This document shows, piece by piece, positions 21,967-29,769 of a stretch of DNA of 35,654 bases. Made by a program: the position numbers and the translations under genes. The notes beneath the pieces were generated by a model. It did not search any database. It was not told the origin of the DNA and worked only from the letters and a program-made list of their open reading frames with translations. Location: IMG/VR virus record IMGVR_UViG_3300009008_000127, positions 1-35,654 of that record; one strand, written 5' to 3'. The stretch is from a virus. Numbering within the stretch: the first letter of the stretch is position 1; each line of letters begins with the position of its first letter.

Positions 21967-23934
21967 TTAAATTGTGCAAGTGTCATTAGTACAAAATTTA
22001 GATCCCACACCGCCCTCTTCGTCTTCAAATCTTTGAAATGTTTTTATCTTTGAGTTCATCTTATTATATTGCCGCTTTGTTATCGCCTCGTATGGTGCCT
22101 GTTCATATCCTGTTTCTTCATACTTGAGAAAAGAAACCGCCTTGAGTCTAGTTTCATATAACTCTAATGCGGTCTTTATGTGTCGGGCTTCCTCTGGCTT
22201 AAATGTAACGGTTATTGAAACTGAATTATCCGCCCAATAATATTGGTATTGGGCTGCAGTTTCAAGCTGTTCCCAGATAGAGACGTCTTTCTTTCCTTTG
22301 TTGAAATAAGGCTCGTGTACAGGAAACTCAACAACAGCAGTGTTGGGGGTATATTTGTCATCTTCAACATTATATCCCGAATCTTTTAGTTTGTCAACTA
22401 AATTTGAAGTTTTCGAGAACCTGATGCGTCTAATATAATACTCATCTTCCGGGAAGTGGATCCCGGGGGTGGAGCCGTTAAGTAGCGATACCGTTCCGGA
22501 CGGCTTAATGGACGTCATCCGTACCGATTTGGGGATGCACAACCAGTTAGAATACTCTTCGTCAAGCTGCTTAACATAATCATAGGCCTTATCACACATA
22601 TCATAGACTTGTCGTCGGCCGAACTTAGAAAATGCCTGAACAACCCCAGATTGAGATAGTCCGATCCTGCGATTCTTCAACATTTTCGCGTTTGTTTCAG
22701 GCCAGTGTGTGTTTGATAAAGTAATGGTCTTACCATATAAATATGCAATCTTTAAGGTACGCAAATAATCTTCCAAGTCGTCGTGCTTTGCTGGGTAGGT
22801 TTCCACCAAGCAGCAAAGCTCCGCGTCTTCAAGTTGCTGTTCAACGCACGGATTAAAGCCTGCAACATTTACATCGTCAAATCTTGGACCATCTTTAAAT
22901 CGACCACGTGTTCTGGCGTTGTCGAGCCAAATATAGCCGGGTTCACCATTCTTTTGTGATTGCTTTGCGTGCCAAGAGTAATCCATTCCAACTTTTGCAT
23001 TAAATGAATTGTTAGAGCCCCATCGATGATGATATAATTTTTCTTGATCGTTTTTCATCTGCAAATAGTGGGTATCATCGTACCTCCCCATAGCAAGTGC
23101 CGCAGATCGGCGTACATTCCCCGACACAACACATCTTCCAATAAGGTTTTCGGTGTCCACAAGATCAACCGACGTGATGGCCTCGCCAATTTTACTAGAG
23201 TACATTTCCTTTAAATTTTTATGAAGTTCCATGAGCGGCTCGGGACCACTAGAAGTACCGCCGAACCCCTTGATTTCTGCCCCGAGTTCACGTATTGCAG
23301 AATAATCAAACTTCGGTACCTTGCCGCCAAAGAAAAATCCATCCAAAAGGGAGTGAACCGAATTAACCCAGCCCTCGCGAGAGTCCTCAATAACAAGAAC
23401 ATCTCCCGTATATTCGGGCTCTCTAATGGTAACAGTGTTGGCGCCCTCGGTGTCAAACCCGACGCCGACGCCCACCATCAAGGCATCCATCATCCACGCA
23501 AACAAATAGCCACCCTTCGTGGCTAAATCCCGGGTGGAACGAAAAGCACAATTAAATAAACCAGCGGCGGTGCGCTCTTCAACAAACTTGGTCCCCATCA
23601 TCCACAGGCCGCGGCCCGGTGGGGTCCACTTTAAATTAAACAATCGATCATACGCTTCTTTGGCTGTTTTTTGAGCCTTATTATCATTCCACTCCAGCCC
23701 AAGCTGGAATACATGTTGCTTTTGCATGTTAAACATGCCCTCAACAACTCGTCGGCAAGTTTGCCACCATTCTTCGGTGCCGCTTGCGTCAGGGTCAAAT
23801 TCACTAAGGCGCCTCGAATATGTTCTCTTATATGTCACGTAGCCCAGTGGGCCCCAGGGCACTTCGGCGGCCTTATATGGCTCAACGAAAGTGTCTGATA
23901 GTCTAAATCTGCGTATGTTCTCGATTGTTCTCAT
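21967..23934 (-). CDS. nrdJ: Adenosylcobalamin-dependent ribonucleotide reductase (class II, monomeric RTPR type)
   Basis: 655 residues. Seen: NPCVE (361-365) with radical Cys363 and Glu365, Asn361 beside it, the redox pair Cys129 and Cys374, and the C-terminal shuttle C648-x4-C653 (FCTNDTCTI). Spacings match the Lactobacillus leichmannii RTPR (C408 to C419 = 11, C731 to C736 = 5), so it should be a functional monomeric class II enzyme. TSIKPSGTVSLLNGSTPGIH (474-493) is the phosphate/substrate loop. No R2-type subunit is needed. It makes dNTPs from host ribonucleotides using host B12; the thioredoxin-like protein at 9391-9753 could be its reductant. ATG at 23934, three bases after the helicase stop. 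Confidence 0.96.
   Translation of the reverse strand: MRTIENIRRFRLSDTFVEPYKAAEVPWGPLGYVTYKRTYSRRLSEFDPDASGTEEWWQTCRRVVEGMFNMQKQHVFQLGLEWNDNKAQKTAKEAYDRLFNLKWTPPGRGLWMMGTKFVEERTAAGLFNCAFRSTRDLATKGGYLFAWMMDALMVGVGVGFDTEGANTVTIREPEYTGDVLVIEDSREGWVNSVHSLLDGFFFGGKVPKFDYSAIRELGAEIKGFGGTSSGPEPLMELHKNLKEMYSSKIGEAITSVDLVDTENLIGRCVVSGNVRRSAALAMGRYDDTHYLQMKNDQEKLYHHRWGSNNSFNAKVGMDYSWHAKQSQKNGEPGYIWLDNARTRGRFKDGPRFDDVNVAGFNPCVEQQLEDAELCCLVETYPAKHDDLEDYLRTLKIAYLYGKTITLSNTHWPETNAKMLKNRRIGLSQSGVVQAFSKFGRRQVYDMCDKAYDYVKQLDEEYSNWLCIPKSVRMTSIKPSGTVSLLNGSTPGIHFPEDEYYIRRIRFSKTSNLVDKLKDSGYNVEDDKYTPNTAVVEFPVHEPYFNKGKKDVSIWEQLETAAQYQYYWADNSVSITVTFKPEEARHIKTALELYETRLKAVSFLKYEETGYEQAPYEAITKRQYNKMNSKIKTFQRFEDEEGGVGSKFCTNDTCTI
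22369..22397 (-). promoter_or_regulatory. Perfect promoter consensus inside nrdJ
   Basis: Minus strand: TTGACA (22392-22397), 17 bases, TATAAT (22369-22374), in the coding frame of LVDKLKDSGYNV. All 12 hexamer positions match. It could serve the downstream Cys-rich, co-chaperonin and amidase genes, or be a chance consequence of coding sequence. Confidence 0.4.
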
Positions 23935-23937
23935 TTA

Positions 23938-25323
23938 TCATCTTCCTTTTCTAAATTTTTGATATCTATTGAACAAAATCTCTTTTTGCTCTTTCGCACT
24001 CAAGGGCAAAGGATTTTGTGGTATTGGATTTGTAGAAGTAGCTGCAGTACCGAAGGACTTTGAAAGTACTTTAATGCAGACATTCGAGGTGTCCATAAAA
24101 AGCTCATGCACAAATCCATCGGGACCATTTCTATTTTTTGCAATAAACATTTTACCTTTATTGTTTTGCTTATCTTCTATTGTTCTAGAAACGGTAAATA
24201 TGAAGTCAGCCACAAAACACTTATTGAATGCCTCGGAAATTTGTTCCATTGTGATAACTTCCGCGTTGAGTCCGGAACGATTGGTCTGAGAAGCCGTCCA
24301 AATAGGGCACTCAAACTCTTGAGATATGGCTCTCAATTCTTCATAAATTGATTCCAATTCATTTCTTTTTTCTTTTCTAGCTGTGACTGGCTTGAGCAGA
24401 TCCGCATAATCAACGATAATCATTCCCGGCCTGATGCCTCTCTTTAATAACCTCGACAGGTGGGATCTAATCGTGTTGGTGGAGGCTGATTTTGTAGGAT
24501 ATTCTTTAATGATCAGCTTGCCATCAATGTTTTTAACTGACTCATAGATTTCATCCTTAAAACTAGTTAAATCTGACAAGGGATATCCAGTAATACAGCT
24601 ATCATAACGACTGGCGACAACCGTATCTTGCAATTCTAATGTGTAGTGGATGACGGTCCTATTTTCTTTCAGGGCTTCTGAGCCCAGATGTACCAAAACC
24701 ATCGACTTGCCGGCGCCCGTGGGGGCAATAACAACGCCCAACTCACTCTTGCCTAGACCGCCGTTACAAATCTTATCAAGCTCATCCCAGCCGGTTGTTA
24801 CCGGGTTTCTAAACTTTGGCTTAAATCTCTCTTCAAAGTCGGCCAGATAATCATATCCGAAATTATTTTCAGAACCAAGCTTAATGGCATCATTAATAAC
24901 TTTGGAGATCTCGTCGAAAGAGCACGATTGTAGCAGATTTACGGACTTCATCATCGCCTCTTTTAACTTTTGCTTTCGACAAAACTCTAAGGCGGTTTCT
25001 TTGATGTAATCTACTTCGTCAATCTCTCTAGAGTGAATCATTGCAAAGTAATCTTTAACTTGCTTTTGAATCACATCATCTTCGCGATCAAGTTGAGTTC
25101 TGACAATCGATATAATTGCTTCCGGCGACGGATGCTTATTATACTTGATTCTATATTCCATGATCTTGCCGGCAAAGACTCTCAAATATTCAAGATCTAA
25201 AAAGTTGATATCTAGAACTTCTGTGATCTGATCGGCGAATGGGCGATCCTCAAAGATAAGCTGCACTAAGCCTTCTTGGAAGGACTTTCCATACCTTCCA
25301 AAGTCTACTCTTTCTGCTAACAT
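23938..25323 (-). CDS. DnaB-type replicative helicase (T4 gp41/T7 gp4-like)
   Basis: 461 residues. Walker A APTGAGKS (200-207), catalytic Glu230 in YTLEL, Walker B MIIVDYADLL (301-310) with Asp305, and TASQTNRSG (343-351), the H3 motif of hexameric RecA-fold helicases. The N-terminal 160 residues are helical, as in the DnaB N-terminal domain that binds primase. No primase is seen in the window. Upstream are GAGGG and the promoter at 25345-25373. It unwinds DNA ahead of the phage polymerase. Confidence 0.94.
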   Translation of the reverse strand: MLAERVDFGRYGKSFQEGLVQLIFEDRPFADQITEVLDINFLDLEYLRVFAGKIMEYRIKYNKHPSPEAIISIVRTQLDREDDVIQKQVKDYFAMIHSREIDEVDYIKETALEFCRKQKLKEAMMKSVNLLQSCSFDEISKVINDAIKLGSENNFGYDYLADFEERFKPKFRNPVTTGWDELDKICNGGLGKSELGVVIAPTGAGKSMVLVHLGSEALKENRTVIHYTLELQDTVVASRYDSCITGYPLSDLTSFKDEIYESVKNIDGKLIIKEYPTKSASTNTIRSHLSRLLKRGIRPGMIIVDYADLLKPVTARKEKRNELESIYEELRAISQEFECPIWTASQTNRSGLNAEVITMEQISEAFNKCFVADFIFTVSRTIEDKQNNKGKMFIAKNRNGPDGFVHELFMDTSNVCIKVLSKSFGTAATSTNPIPQNPLPLSAKEQKEILFNRYQKFRKGR

Positions 25324-25344
25324 AAATTCCCTCGTTCGCTATAG

Positions 25345-25373
25345 AATATAGCATTTTTTTCAGTAATAGTCAA
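25345..25373 (-). promoter_or_regulatory. Promoter of the helicase and nrdJ unit
   Basis: Minus strand: TTGACT (25368-25373), 17 bases, TATATT (25345-25350). The -10 lies in a perfect inverted repeat, GCTATA-TTC-TATAGC (25338-25352), which may be an operator. The helicase ATG at 25323 follows. Confidence 0.8.
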
Positions 25374-25470
25374 ATAATATATTTAGATTTTGCTTGCCAA
25401 CTCTACGGCAGGTTTTTGAGCGGTATTAGTAAGTAGTAAACAGTATTTCCGTTTGCAAATCAATTATATC

Positions 25471-26457
25471 TCAGGTCGCAGACCCGACACATTCTATACT
25501 AATTTTGTTCAAAGATACCTTCAAATCTTCCCAATTTAACTCCCCAAACCCATCTTCGATCATCATCCCAAGTATGGCCGTTTTATTAAAGGAATACTCG
25601 AATTCAGTTATTGCGTAGTCAACCTTTTGTTTTGCCTGAATAGACATTTGCGGGGCATACAACTGCATCATGTTATAATTGTGTTCTATCAACTCTTTAG
25701 CTTCGACGACATTAGAATAAAATTTTGGTTTTGCCTCGGTGATTTCGCAATATCCAACCACATCATCAATAGAATAGGTTTTTTCTTCTGCCAAAAACGG
25801 TAAGCGTTTAGCTATTGTGGCCAAGCCGGCACCACGAACGCCCTTTAGATTATCGCTGGTGTCTCCTGCAATTGCTCTCGCGAGTGCCATATTCGTAGGA
25901 TGTATCCCGATTTGCTCCGTGATCGTGTTCATGTTCATGATCTCTTTCTTAGTTGGTCTAAGCAAGATCGTTTCTTCATCGCAGAGCTGCATAAAATCCT
26001 TGTCATTCGAAACGATCACCTTTTGCCATCCATCATAATGTGGCATTCTGGTAATGTACGATATAACGTCATCTGCTTCAATTTCTGGCAGCATTGTCTG
26101 AACTATGGGCATCTCATTCACATATTCAATAAGGCGAGATTGCTGCCAAACCTTATTCTGCATCTCTTGATCATCAGTAAGATTATGGAAGGCTCTGTTT
26201 AGGCGAATTGGCTTGCGGCCGGCCTTGTAATTCTTATCCATGGACTTTCTTTTCTTAGAACCATTGGGTCCGTCCCATACAATAATAATCTCTTGAGGCT
26301 TTGTATCTCTTACGAGTTTTTGTAAAATCTTAATAAATCCCTTCAAGCCGCCGATTGGCTGACCATTGGCAGAGATTGAGGGGTCAACAATATAAGCCCT
26401 CAAGTAAGCGTTTAAGGCATCCACGATAAGAAGCCTTTTCTTGTTAGTGTTTGTCAT
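25471..26457 (-). CDS. 5'-3' exonuclease/flap endonuclease (FEN family)
   Basis: 328 residues. Conserved acidic residues of FEN nucleases: D13 (LLIVDALNAY), D62 in VWDG, E127/D129/D130 (EIEADD), D152 and D154 (SNDKDF), D199 and D202 (AGDTSDN). The helix-three-turn-helix GVRGAGLATIAKRLP (206-220) follows. The length is that of T5 or T7 exonucleases. It removes RNA primers and processes flaps. The promoter at 26460-26488 leaves almost no leader, so the start may be leaderless or lie downstream. A 147-base gap with no gene follows up to the helicase. Confidence 0.93.
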   Translation of the reverse strand: MTNTNKKRLLIVDALNAYLRAYIVDPSISANGQPIGGLKGFIKILQKLVRDTKPQEIIIVWDGPNGSKKRKSMDKNYKAGRKPIRLNRAFHNLTDDQEMQNKVWQQSRLIEYVNEMPIVQTMLPEIEADDVISYITRMPHYDGWQKVIVSNDKDFMQLCDEETILLRPTKKEIMNMNTITEQIGIHPTNMALARAIAGDTSDNLKGVRGAGLATIAKRLPFLAEEKTYSIDDVVGYCEITEAKPKFYSNVVEAKELIEHNYNMMQLYAPQMSIQAKQKVDYAITEFEYSFNKTAILGMMIEDGFGELNWEDLKVSLNKISIECVGSAT

Positions 26458-26459
26458 AA

Positions 26460-26488
26460 TTTATAACTTATTACAGGGGAGATGTCAA
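26460..26488 (-). promoter_or_regulatory. Strong promoter directly at the exonuclease start
   Basis: Minus strand: TTGACA (26483-26488), 17 bases, TATAAA (26460-26465). The hexamer ends only two bases before the annotated ATG (26457), so the expected transcription start is at or beyond that codon. Confidence 0.75.
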
Positions 26489-26493
26489 GCGTT

Positions 26494-27621
26494 TTATCCC
26501 GGTTCTGCATAAAATTGTTCCGCGGATCCTTCTCTTCGATCAAACTTTTGAACTACTTCTTCATCCATCAGCTTAATGATGTTGTTTTTAAATTCTTCAT
26601 CCGCTTGTAGGATCTCGGTCCACTTGGATGGTTGAAACTTTTTCTCATACCCATCTGGCATCTTAAGAGTATACCACGCTCCAGCGCTGGTTAGGTAATC
26701 AGAACTCTTTACGGCATCAAACCAGCTTTCCTCGTCGCGGATGCCAATATCTTCGGTACCCCACAGGATACGGAAGGCACAGTTTCTGCCTTGTGTTCCA
26801 AAGCGCGATTTCTCTAGCTTAACTTTAACTTCGGATCCGATTCGGAACCCCTTTTCATCCTCGATGAAAGCAGACTTGGCTTTGCGGCCGGTGAGCCAGA
26901 TGCGCAGCGAATACGAATAGTGCATCGCCTTGCCGCCGGGTGTCATATAGGGGGTAGTCATCGCAATAATGCGAGCGTTAGGGCCACTTGGAATATTTGT
27001 CTTAAGCTGGTTAAGCACAACAAACGTTGCCTGCTTGTCTGCAATAGGAATGATCAGCTTTGACATTCCCTTAGCGAGAATACGAGCCTTGACCGCCATC
27101 GAGGATTGAGGATTAAAGTCTCCCTCAACATCTGATACCGAAGGCGTCAATGCCAGAGAGTCCCAGATAAACAACAGTTGTTCATCGGTTGCCCCAAGCA
27201 GTTCTTCCACGGTTTCCAGCACAAACTCCACAGAGGACGCCTGAACGTACATTAAACGCTCTAGGTCGCATCCTGCTCGCTCCAAGAAGCTTGGGTCGAT
27301 GGCAGACTCGGAATCGAAGTAGACGACCATCTTGCCCGTTTTCTGAGCGTTTGCGGCCACTTGCGCAGCCATGTAGGATTTACCGGTACTCTCCAGGCCT
27401 GCCAGTTCTGTGACCTTACCGACTGGAATCCCAGCTACCTTTCCTTTACATATAATAGAATCAAGCCATCGCGAACCAGTAGAGATCCACTCTTTTACTT
27501 CGGTTGGATTTTCTCCTGTTAGATCGTGAGCGACATTTCTGCCGGCTTTCTTATTAACAAGACTCATCAAGTCTTGCATTGATACTCTTCCAGCTTTTGT
27601 TTGTTTGGCTTTTCTAGCCAT
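26494..27621 (-). CDS. recA: RecA/UvsX-type recombinase
   Basis: 375 residues. The start is the ATG at 27621 with AAGGAGG four bases upstream. The open frame reaches 27672, but those 17 codons lie in the tRNA. Walker A GLESTGKS (75-82), catalytic Glu105 in YFDSESAID, Walker B LLFIWDS (149-155) and NQL (204-206). The GLESTGKS form and the NQLK motif resemble phage UvsX-like and RecA-like recombinases. Basic N-terminus. The C-terminal 100 residues include ILWGTEDIGIRDEESWFDAV. It drives homologous recombination and recombination-dependent replication together with the SSB upstream. Confidence 0.94.
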   Translation of the reverse strand: MARKAKQTKAGRVSMQDLMSLVNKKAGRNVAHDLTGENPTEVKEWISTGSRWLDSIICKGKVAGIPVGKVTELAGLESTGKSYMAAQVAANAQKTGKMVVYFDSESAIDPSFLERAGCDLERLMYVQASSVEFVLETVEELLGATDEQLLFIWDSLALTPSVSDVEGDFNPQSSMAVKARILAKGMSKLIIPIADKQATFVVLNQLKTNIPSGPNARIIAMTTPYMTPGGKAMHYSYSLRIWLTGRKAKSAFIEDEKGFRIGSEVKVKLEKSRFGTQGRNCAFRILWGTEDIGIRDEESWFDAVKSSDYLTSAGAWYTLKMPDGYEKKFQPSKWTEILQADEEFKNNIIKLMDEEVVQKFDRREGSAEQFYAEPG

Positions 27622-27645
27622 GTGGCCTCCTTGGCATAAATAAAA

Positions 27646-27722
<77 letters not shown>

Positions 27723-27730
27723 CATAAGGC

Positions 27731-27753
27731 GGCAGACTTTACACCGGTCTGCC
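27731..27753 (-). repeat. Short inverted repeat upstream of the tRNA
   Basis: A 7-base perfect stem (27731-27737 with 27747-27753) with a nine-base loop, between the stop of the small membrane protein gene and the tRNA. No T run follows, so it is more likely a processing or stabilising hairpin than a terminator. Confidence 0.5.
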
Positions 27754-27766
27754 AGCGGCTTATTCA

Positions 27767-28009
27767 CTACTCAGTTGTAGTTGTTGTCTCAGTCGCATTA
27801 CCTGTGTTTTCATTGGTTGCGGTAGTAGTTTCAGAAACTTCGACTGCACTTGTGGTTGTCTCGGCAGTACCTGTCGTGGTAGCCTCACTGACTTCCTCGG
27901 CCGGCGGCTCGAAAGTGCAAGTCCCATATGCAGTAGCGACCACTAGGGCCCCTGCCACAAAACTAACCTGGACCTTCCATCGGGCCAATTGCGATTTTAA
28001 CCATTCCAT
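27767..28009 (-). CDS. Small membrane protein with a Thr/Glu-rich tail
   Basis: 80 residues. AGGAG precedes the ATG at 28009. Basic N-terminus, one transmembrane segment (QVSFVAGALVVATAYGTC, about 14-31), then a low-complexity tail of Thr, Glu, Ala and Val, ending TETTTTTE. No lipobox in the canonical form. It follows the SSB gene in the same unit. Function unknown. Confidence 0.65.
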   Translation of the reverse strand: MEWLKSQLARWKVQVSFVAGALVVATAYGTCTFEPPAEEVSEATTTGTAETTTSAVEVSETTTATNENTGNATETTTTTE

Positions 28010-28042
28010 AACATTCTCCTTTTCTGTGTTACATAGAATAAA

Positions 28043-28070
28043 GTGGTGCCCTGTTTTGCCGGGGCACCGC
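28043..28070 (-). repeat. GC-rich inverted repeat between the SSB and membrane protein genes
   Basis: Stem of nine pairs (28043-28051 with 28062-28070), including one G-T pair, around a ten-base loop, just after the SSB stop. On the minus strand it is followed by TTTATTCTAT, a poor T tract. It could act as a weak attenuator that lowers expression of the downstream genes relative to SSB. Confidence 0.45.
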
Positions 28071-28079
28071 GGCTTTTCA

Positions 28080-28850
28080 CTAAGCTCCGCTCATCAGATC
28101 GTTAAATGCCTTATCGACTTCACTTGCTCCCTTCGCATAGCGTACGCTCTCACTTGAGCGCTCCTCTGCAGATTTGGAGCCAGACATCTGTTCATCCAAG
28201 ATGGCATCAATTTGATTAGGGGCGAGCCTTTCAAATAGACCATCAAAGTCAGGCATATTATCGAGCATACCGGGAATTGCCTCTTGATCTTCCAAGAGTG
28301 GCGATGTGTTGCGGCGCATTTTGAGATTAGTTTGGGGATACGCTCCCGGTCGAGTTGGCTTAGTGTACGTTAGCGTGATATCGGTGCCTTCCTTGAGGTC
28401 GGTGATATCTCCGTACTCCGGATCAAGAATGTAGCCAAGCAAAAGCTCGTAAGCTTGCTTTCCATAGCCATAAACCTTGATTCCTTCGTCTTCGTTACCA
28501 CGAACAACAACAGGCGAGAAATATCGGGTACGCACAAAAAGACTCTTTGCAAGCTTCTTGCTCTCCTCATCGTTCTTGTCGACACCCTCGCGCCAAAGCG
28601 TTGAAGCGAACTCACAAATCGGACAATTCTCTCCAAAGTTACGCTTCGGGCACATGATACCACCCCTATGATCTCCCACGTTATAGTGGAAGAAAAATTC
28701 CTTCAACGGATCCCCATCACCAGTGGGTACGATCCGAATATCTTGATCTCCCTCATCTGGCTTAAACCAAATTGAAGGGCCATCGTTGTATTTTCCCTCG
28801 CCACGAAGTGTAGCGAGCTTTTGCTTCATTAATTCCATATTAATTGACAT
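28080..28850 (-). CDS. Single-stranded DNA-binding protein, T4 gp32-like
   Basis: 256 residues. The N-terminal basic segment (MKQKLATLRGEGKY) resembles the gp32 cooperative-binding region. A zinc site is seen in H55 (or H61), C67, C76 and C79 (CPKRNFGENCPIC), matching the His-Cys-Cys-Cys spacing of gp32. The OB-fold core follows, and a long C-terminal part with DMPDFDGLFERL and other acidic residues would bind partners. AAGGAG precedes the ATG; promoter at 28902-28930. It covers ssDNA in replication, recombination and repair. Confidence 0.9.
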   Translation of the reverse strand: MSINMELMKQKLATLRGEGKYNDGPSIWFKPDEGDQDIRIVPTGDGDPLKEFFFHYNVGDHRGGIMCPKRNFGENCPICEFASTLWREGVDKNDEESKKLAKSLFVRTRYFSPVVVRGNEDEGIKVYGYGKQAYELLLGYILDPEYGDITDLKEGTDITLTYTKPTRPGAYPQTNLKMRRNTSPLLEDQEAIPGMLDNMPDFDGLFERLAPNQIDAILDEQMSGSKSAEERSSESVRYAKGASEVDKAFNDLMSGA

Positions 28851-28901
28851 TATTTTCTCCTTTTGTTTTTAATAAAGTATGCCAAGCTTTCCTTGACATC
28901 T

Positions 28902-28930
28902 AATATAGCACCCTTGAACAAGCAAGTCAA
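28902..28930 (-). promoter_or_regulatory. Promoter of the SSB, tRNA and recA unit
   Basis: Minus strand: TTGACT (28925-28930), 17 bases, TATATT (28902-28907). The -35 and most of the spacer lie in an 8-base inverted repeat (28910-28917 with 28927-28934). The -35 also overlaps the stop codon of the upstream gene. Confidence 0.8.
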
Positions 28931-28934
28931 GGGT
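28910..28934. repeat. Inverted repeat across the -35 region of the SSB promoter
   Basis: Perfect 8-base arms, ACCCTTGA and TCAAGGGT, with a nine-base loop. It covers the -35 hexamer and nearly the whole spacer, so it may be an operator. It is not followed by a T run in the direction of transcription. Confidence 0.6.
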
Positions 28935-29769
28935 TATTTTGTATTGCGTTAGTATGGGCAACGCAGAACCCAAAATCAGTTTCATATGGCGATTCATAAA
29001 TCGCATATGTCAGATTCTTAAAAGCATTGGTTGATTTTTGTTTTAACTTTTCTATTATCCTTTGATGCAAGCCGCCGTCCTGTTCTAATTTTTCTTTTGA
29101 TATACAGAAATAATAACACACATCCCTGCTCATGTCAAGCTCAAAAAACCATTTTTCTTGAACTTTATTGGTGTCCAGTCGGCCGAGGGTCCTTATTCTT
29201 TGTACTTCTGATGGGTGGCTTAAATTGCCAATGATTGGCTTTGTGTGATCAAATAAATTCTTATAATGAACACTATAATAAATAGTTTGATTTATGGTTT
29301 CAAAATACTTTTTAATCGGAACATCCCCAATTATTTGCTCTAAAACTGGATTACTAAAAATGGTGATCGAGTTAAATAATCCGCTTCGAGCATACTCCTG
29401 TAAAATTGCGAATATCGCCTTCTCTTGCAGCTTCATATTCCCTATCAACAGTTCCGTGTCTGGCTTGATGTAAAATAAATCTATTTTTTTATCTTTAATC
29501 TGCTGTAAAATGCATAGTGTATAGTTGGCACTCTTGCTGGCGCCACAAACAAAAACTTGAACATTTTCAGTGGCCTCTTTAAAAAACTTGGATAAATTTG
29601 GTATGTTTTTTTCATAATCTTCTTGTTCATCATAAGATTTCAACTTATACTTGAATTTGGTAGTCTTGTCAAATTCACCTGAAAGGCAATATACTTTATA
29701 CTCTCTGTTTTCTTTAAAGTGGGCGGCGATTGCTGTGCCGGCTTTGCCGATACCAATGGTGGTAATCAT
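28927..29769 (-). CDS. Divergent tubulin/FtsZ-like protein
   Basis: 280 residues. The order of motifs follows the FtsZ/tubulin GTPase and C-terminal domains. ITTIGIGKAGTAIAAHF (2-18) stands where FtsZ has the GxGGxG loop. VFVCGASKSANY (72-83) falls at the place of the GGGTG(S/T)G signature but is degenerate. LFNSITIFSNPVLEQIIG and FETINQTIYYSV (156-167, N160) match the FtsZ NDKLLKVL and AFxxANDVL segments. GNLSHPSEVQRIRTLG (181-196) matches the catalytic T7 loop region, but the NxDxxD is changed to NLSHPSE. YAIYESPYETDFGFCVAHT resembles the last C-terminal strands. Inference: a filament-forming tubulin homolog in phage DNA positioning, like PhuZ/TubZ, with altered or no GTP hydrolysis. The alternative is a plain Rossmann protein. 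It overlaps the polymerase gene by ATGA. Confidence 0.6.
   Translation of the reverse strand: MITTIGIGKAGTAIAAHFKENREYKVYCLSGEFDKTTKFKYKLKSYDEQEDYEKNIPNLSKFFKEATENVQVFVCGASKSANYTLCILQQIKDKKIDLFYIKPDTELLIGNMKLQEKAIFAILQEYARSGLFNSITIFSNPVLEQIIGDVPIKKYFETINQTIYYSVHYKNLFDHTKPIIGNLSHPSEVQRIRTLGRLDTNKVQEKWFFELDMSRDVCYYFCISKEKLEQDGGLHQRIIEKLKQKSTNAFKNLTYAIYESPYETDFGFCVAHTNAIQNNP

Noticed and set aside
25374-25470. Possible small gene or RNA in the gap before the helicase
   Set aside because: No frame with a start signal and no hairpin with a T run was seen in this part of the gap.
29644-29672. TTGACA-N17-TATAAG inside the tubulin-like gene
   Set aside because: The spacing fits, but the hexamers fall in the codons for DK and YK, the -10 has one mismatch, and no gene begins soon after. 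Kept out of the promoter list.
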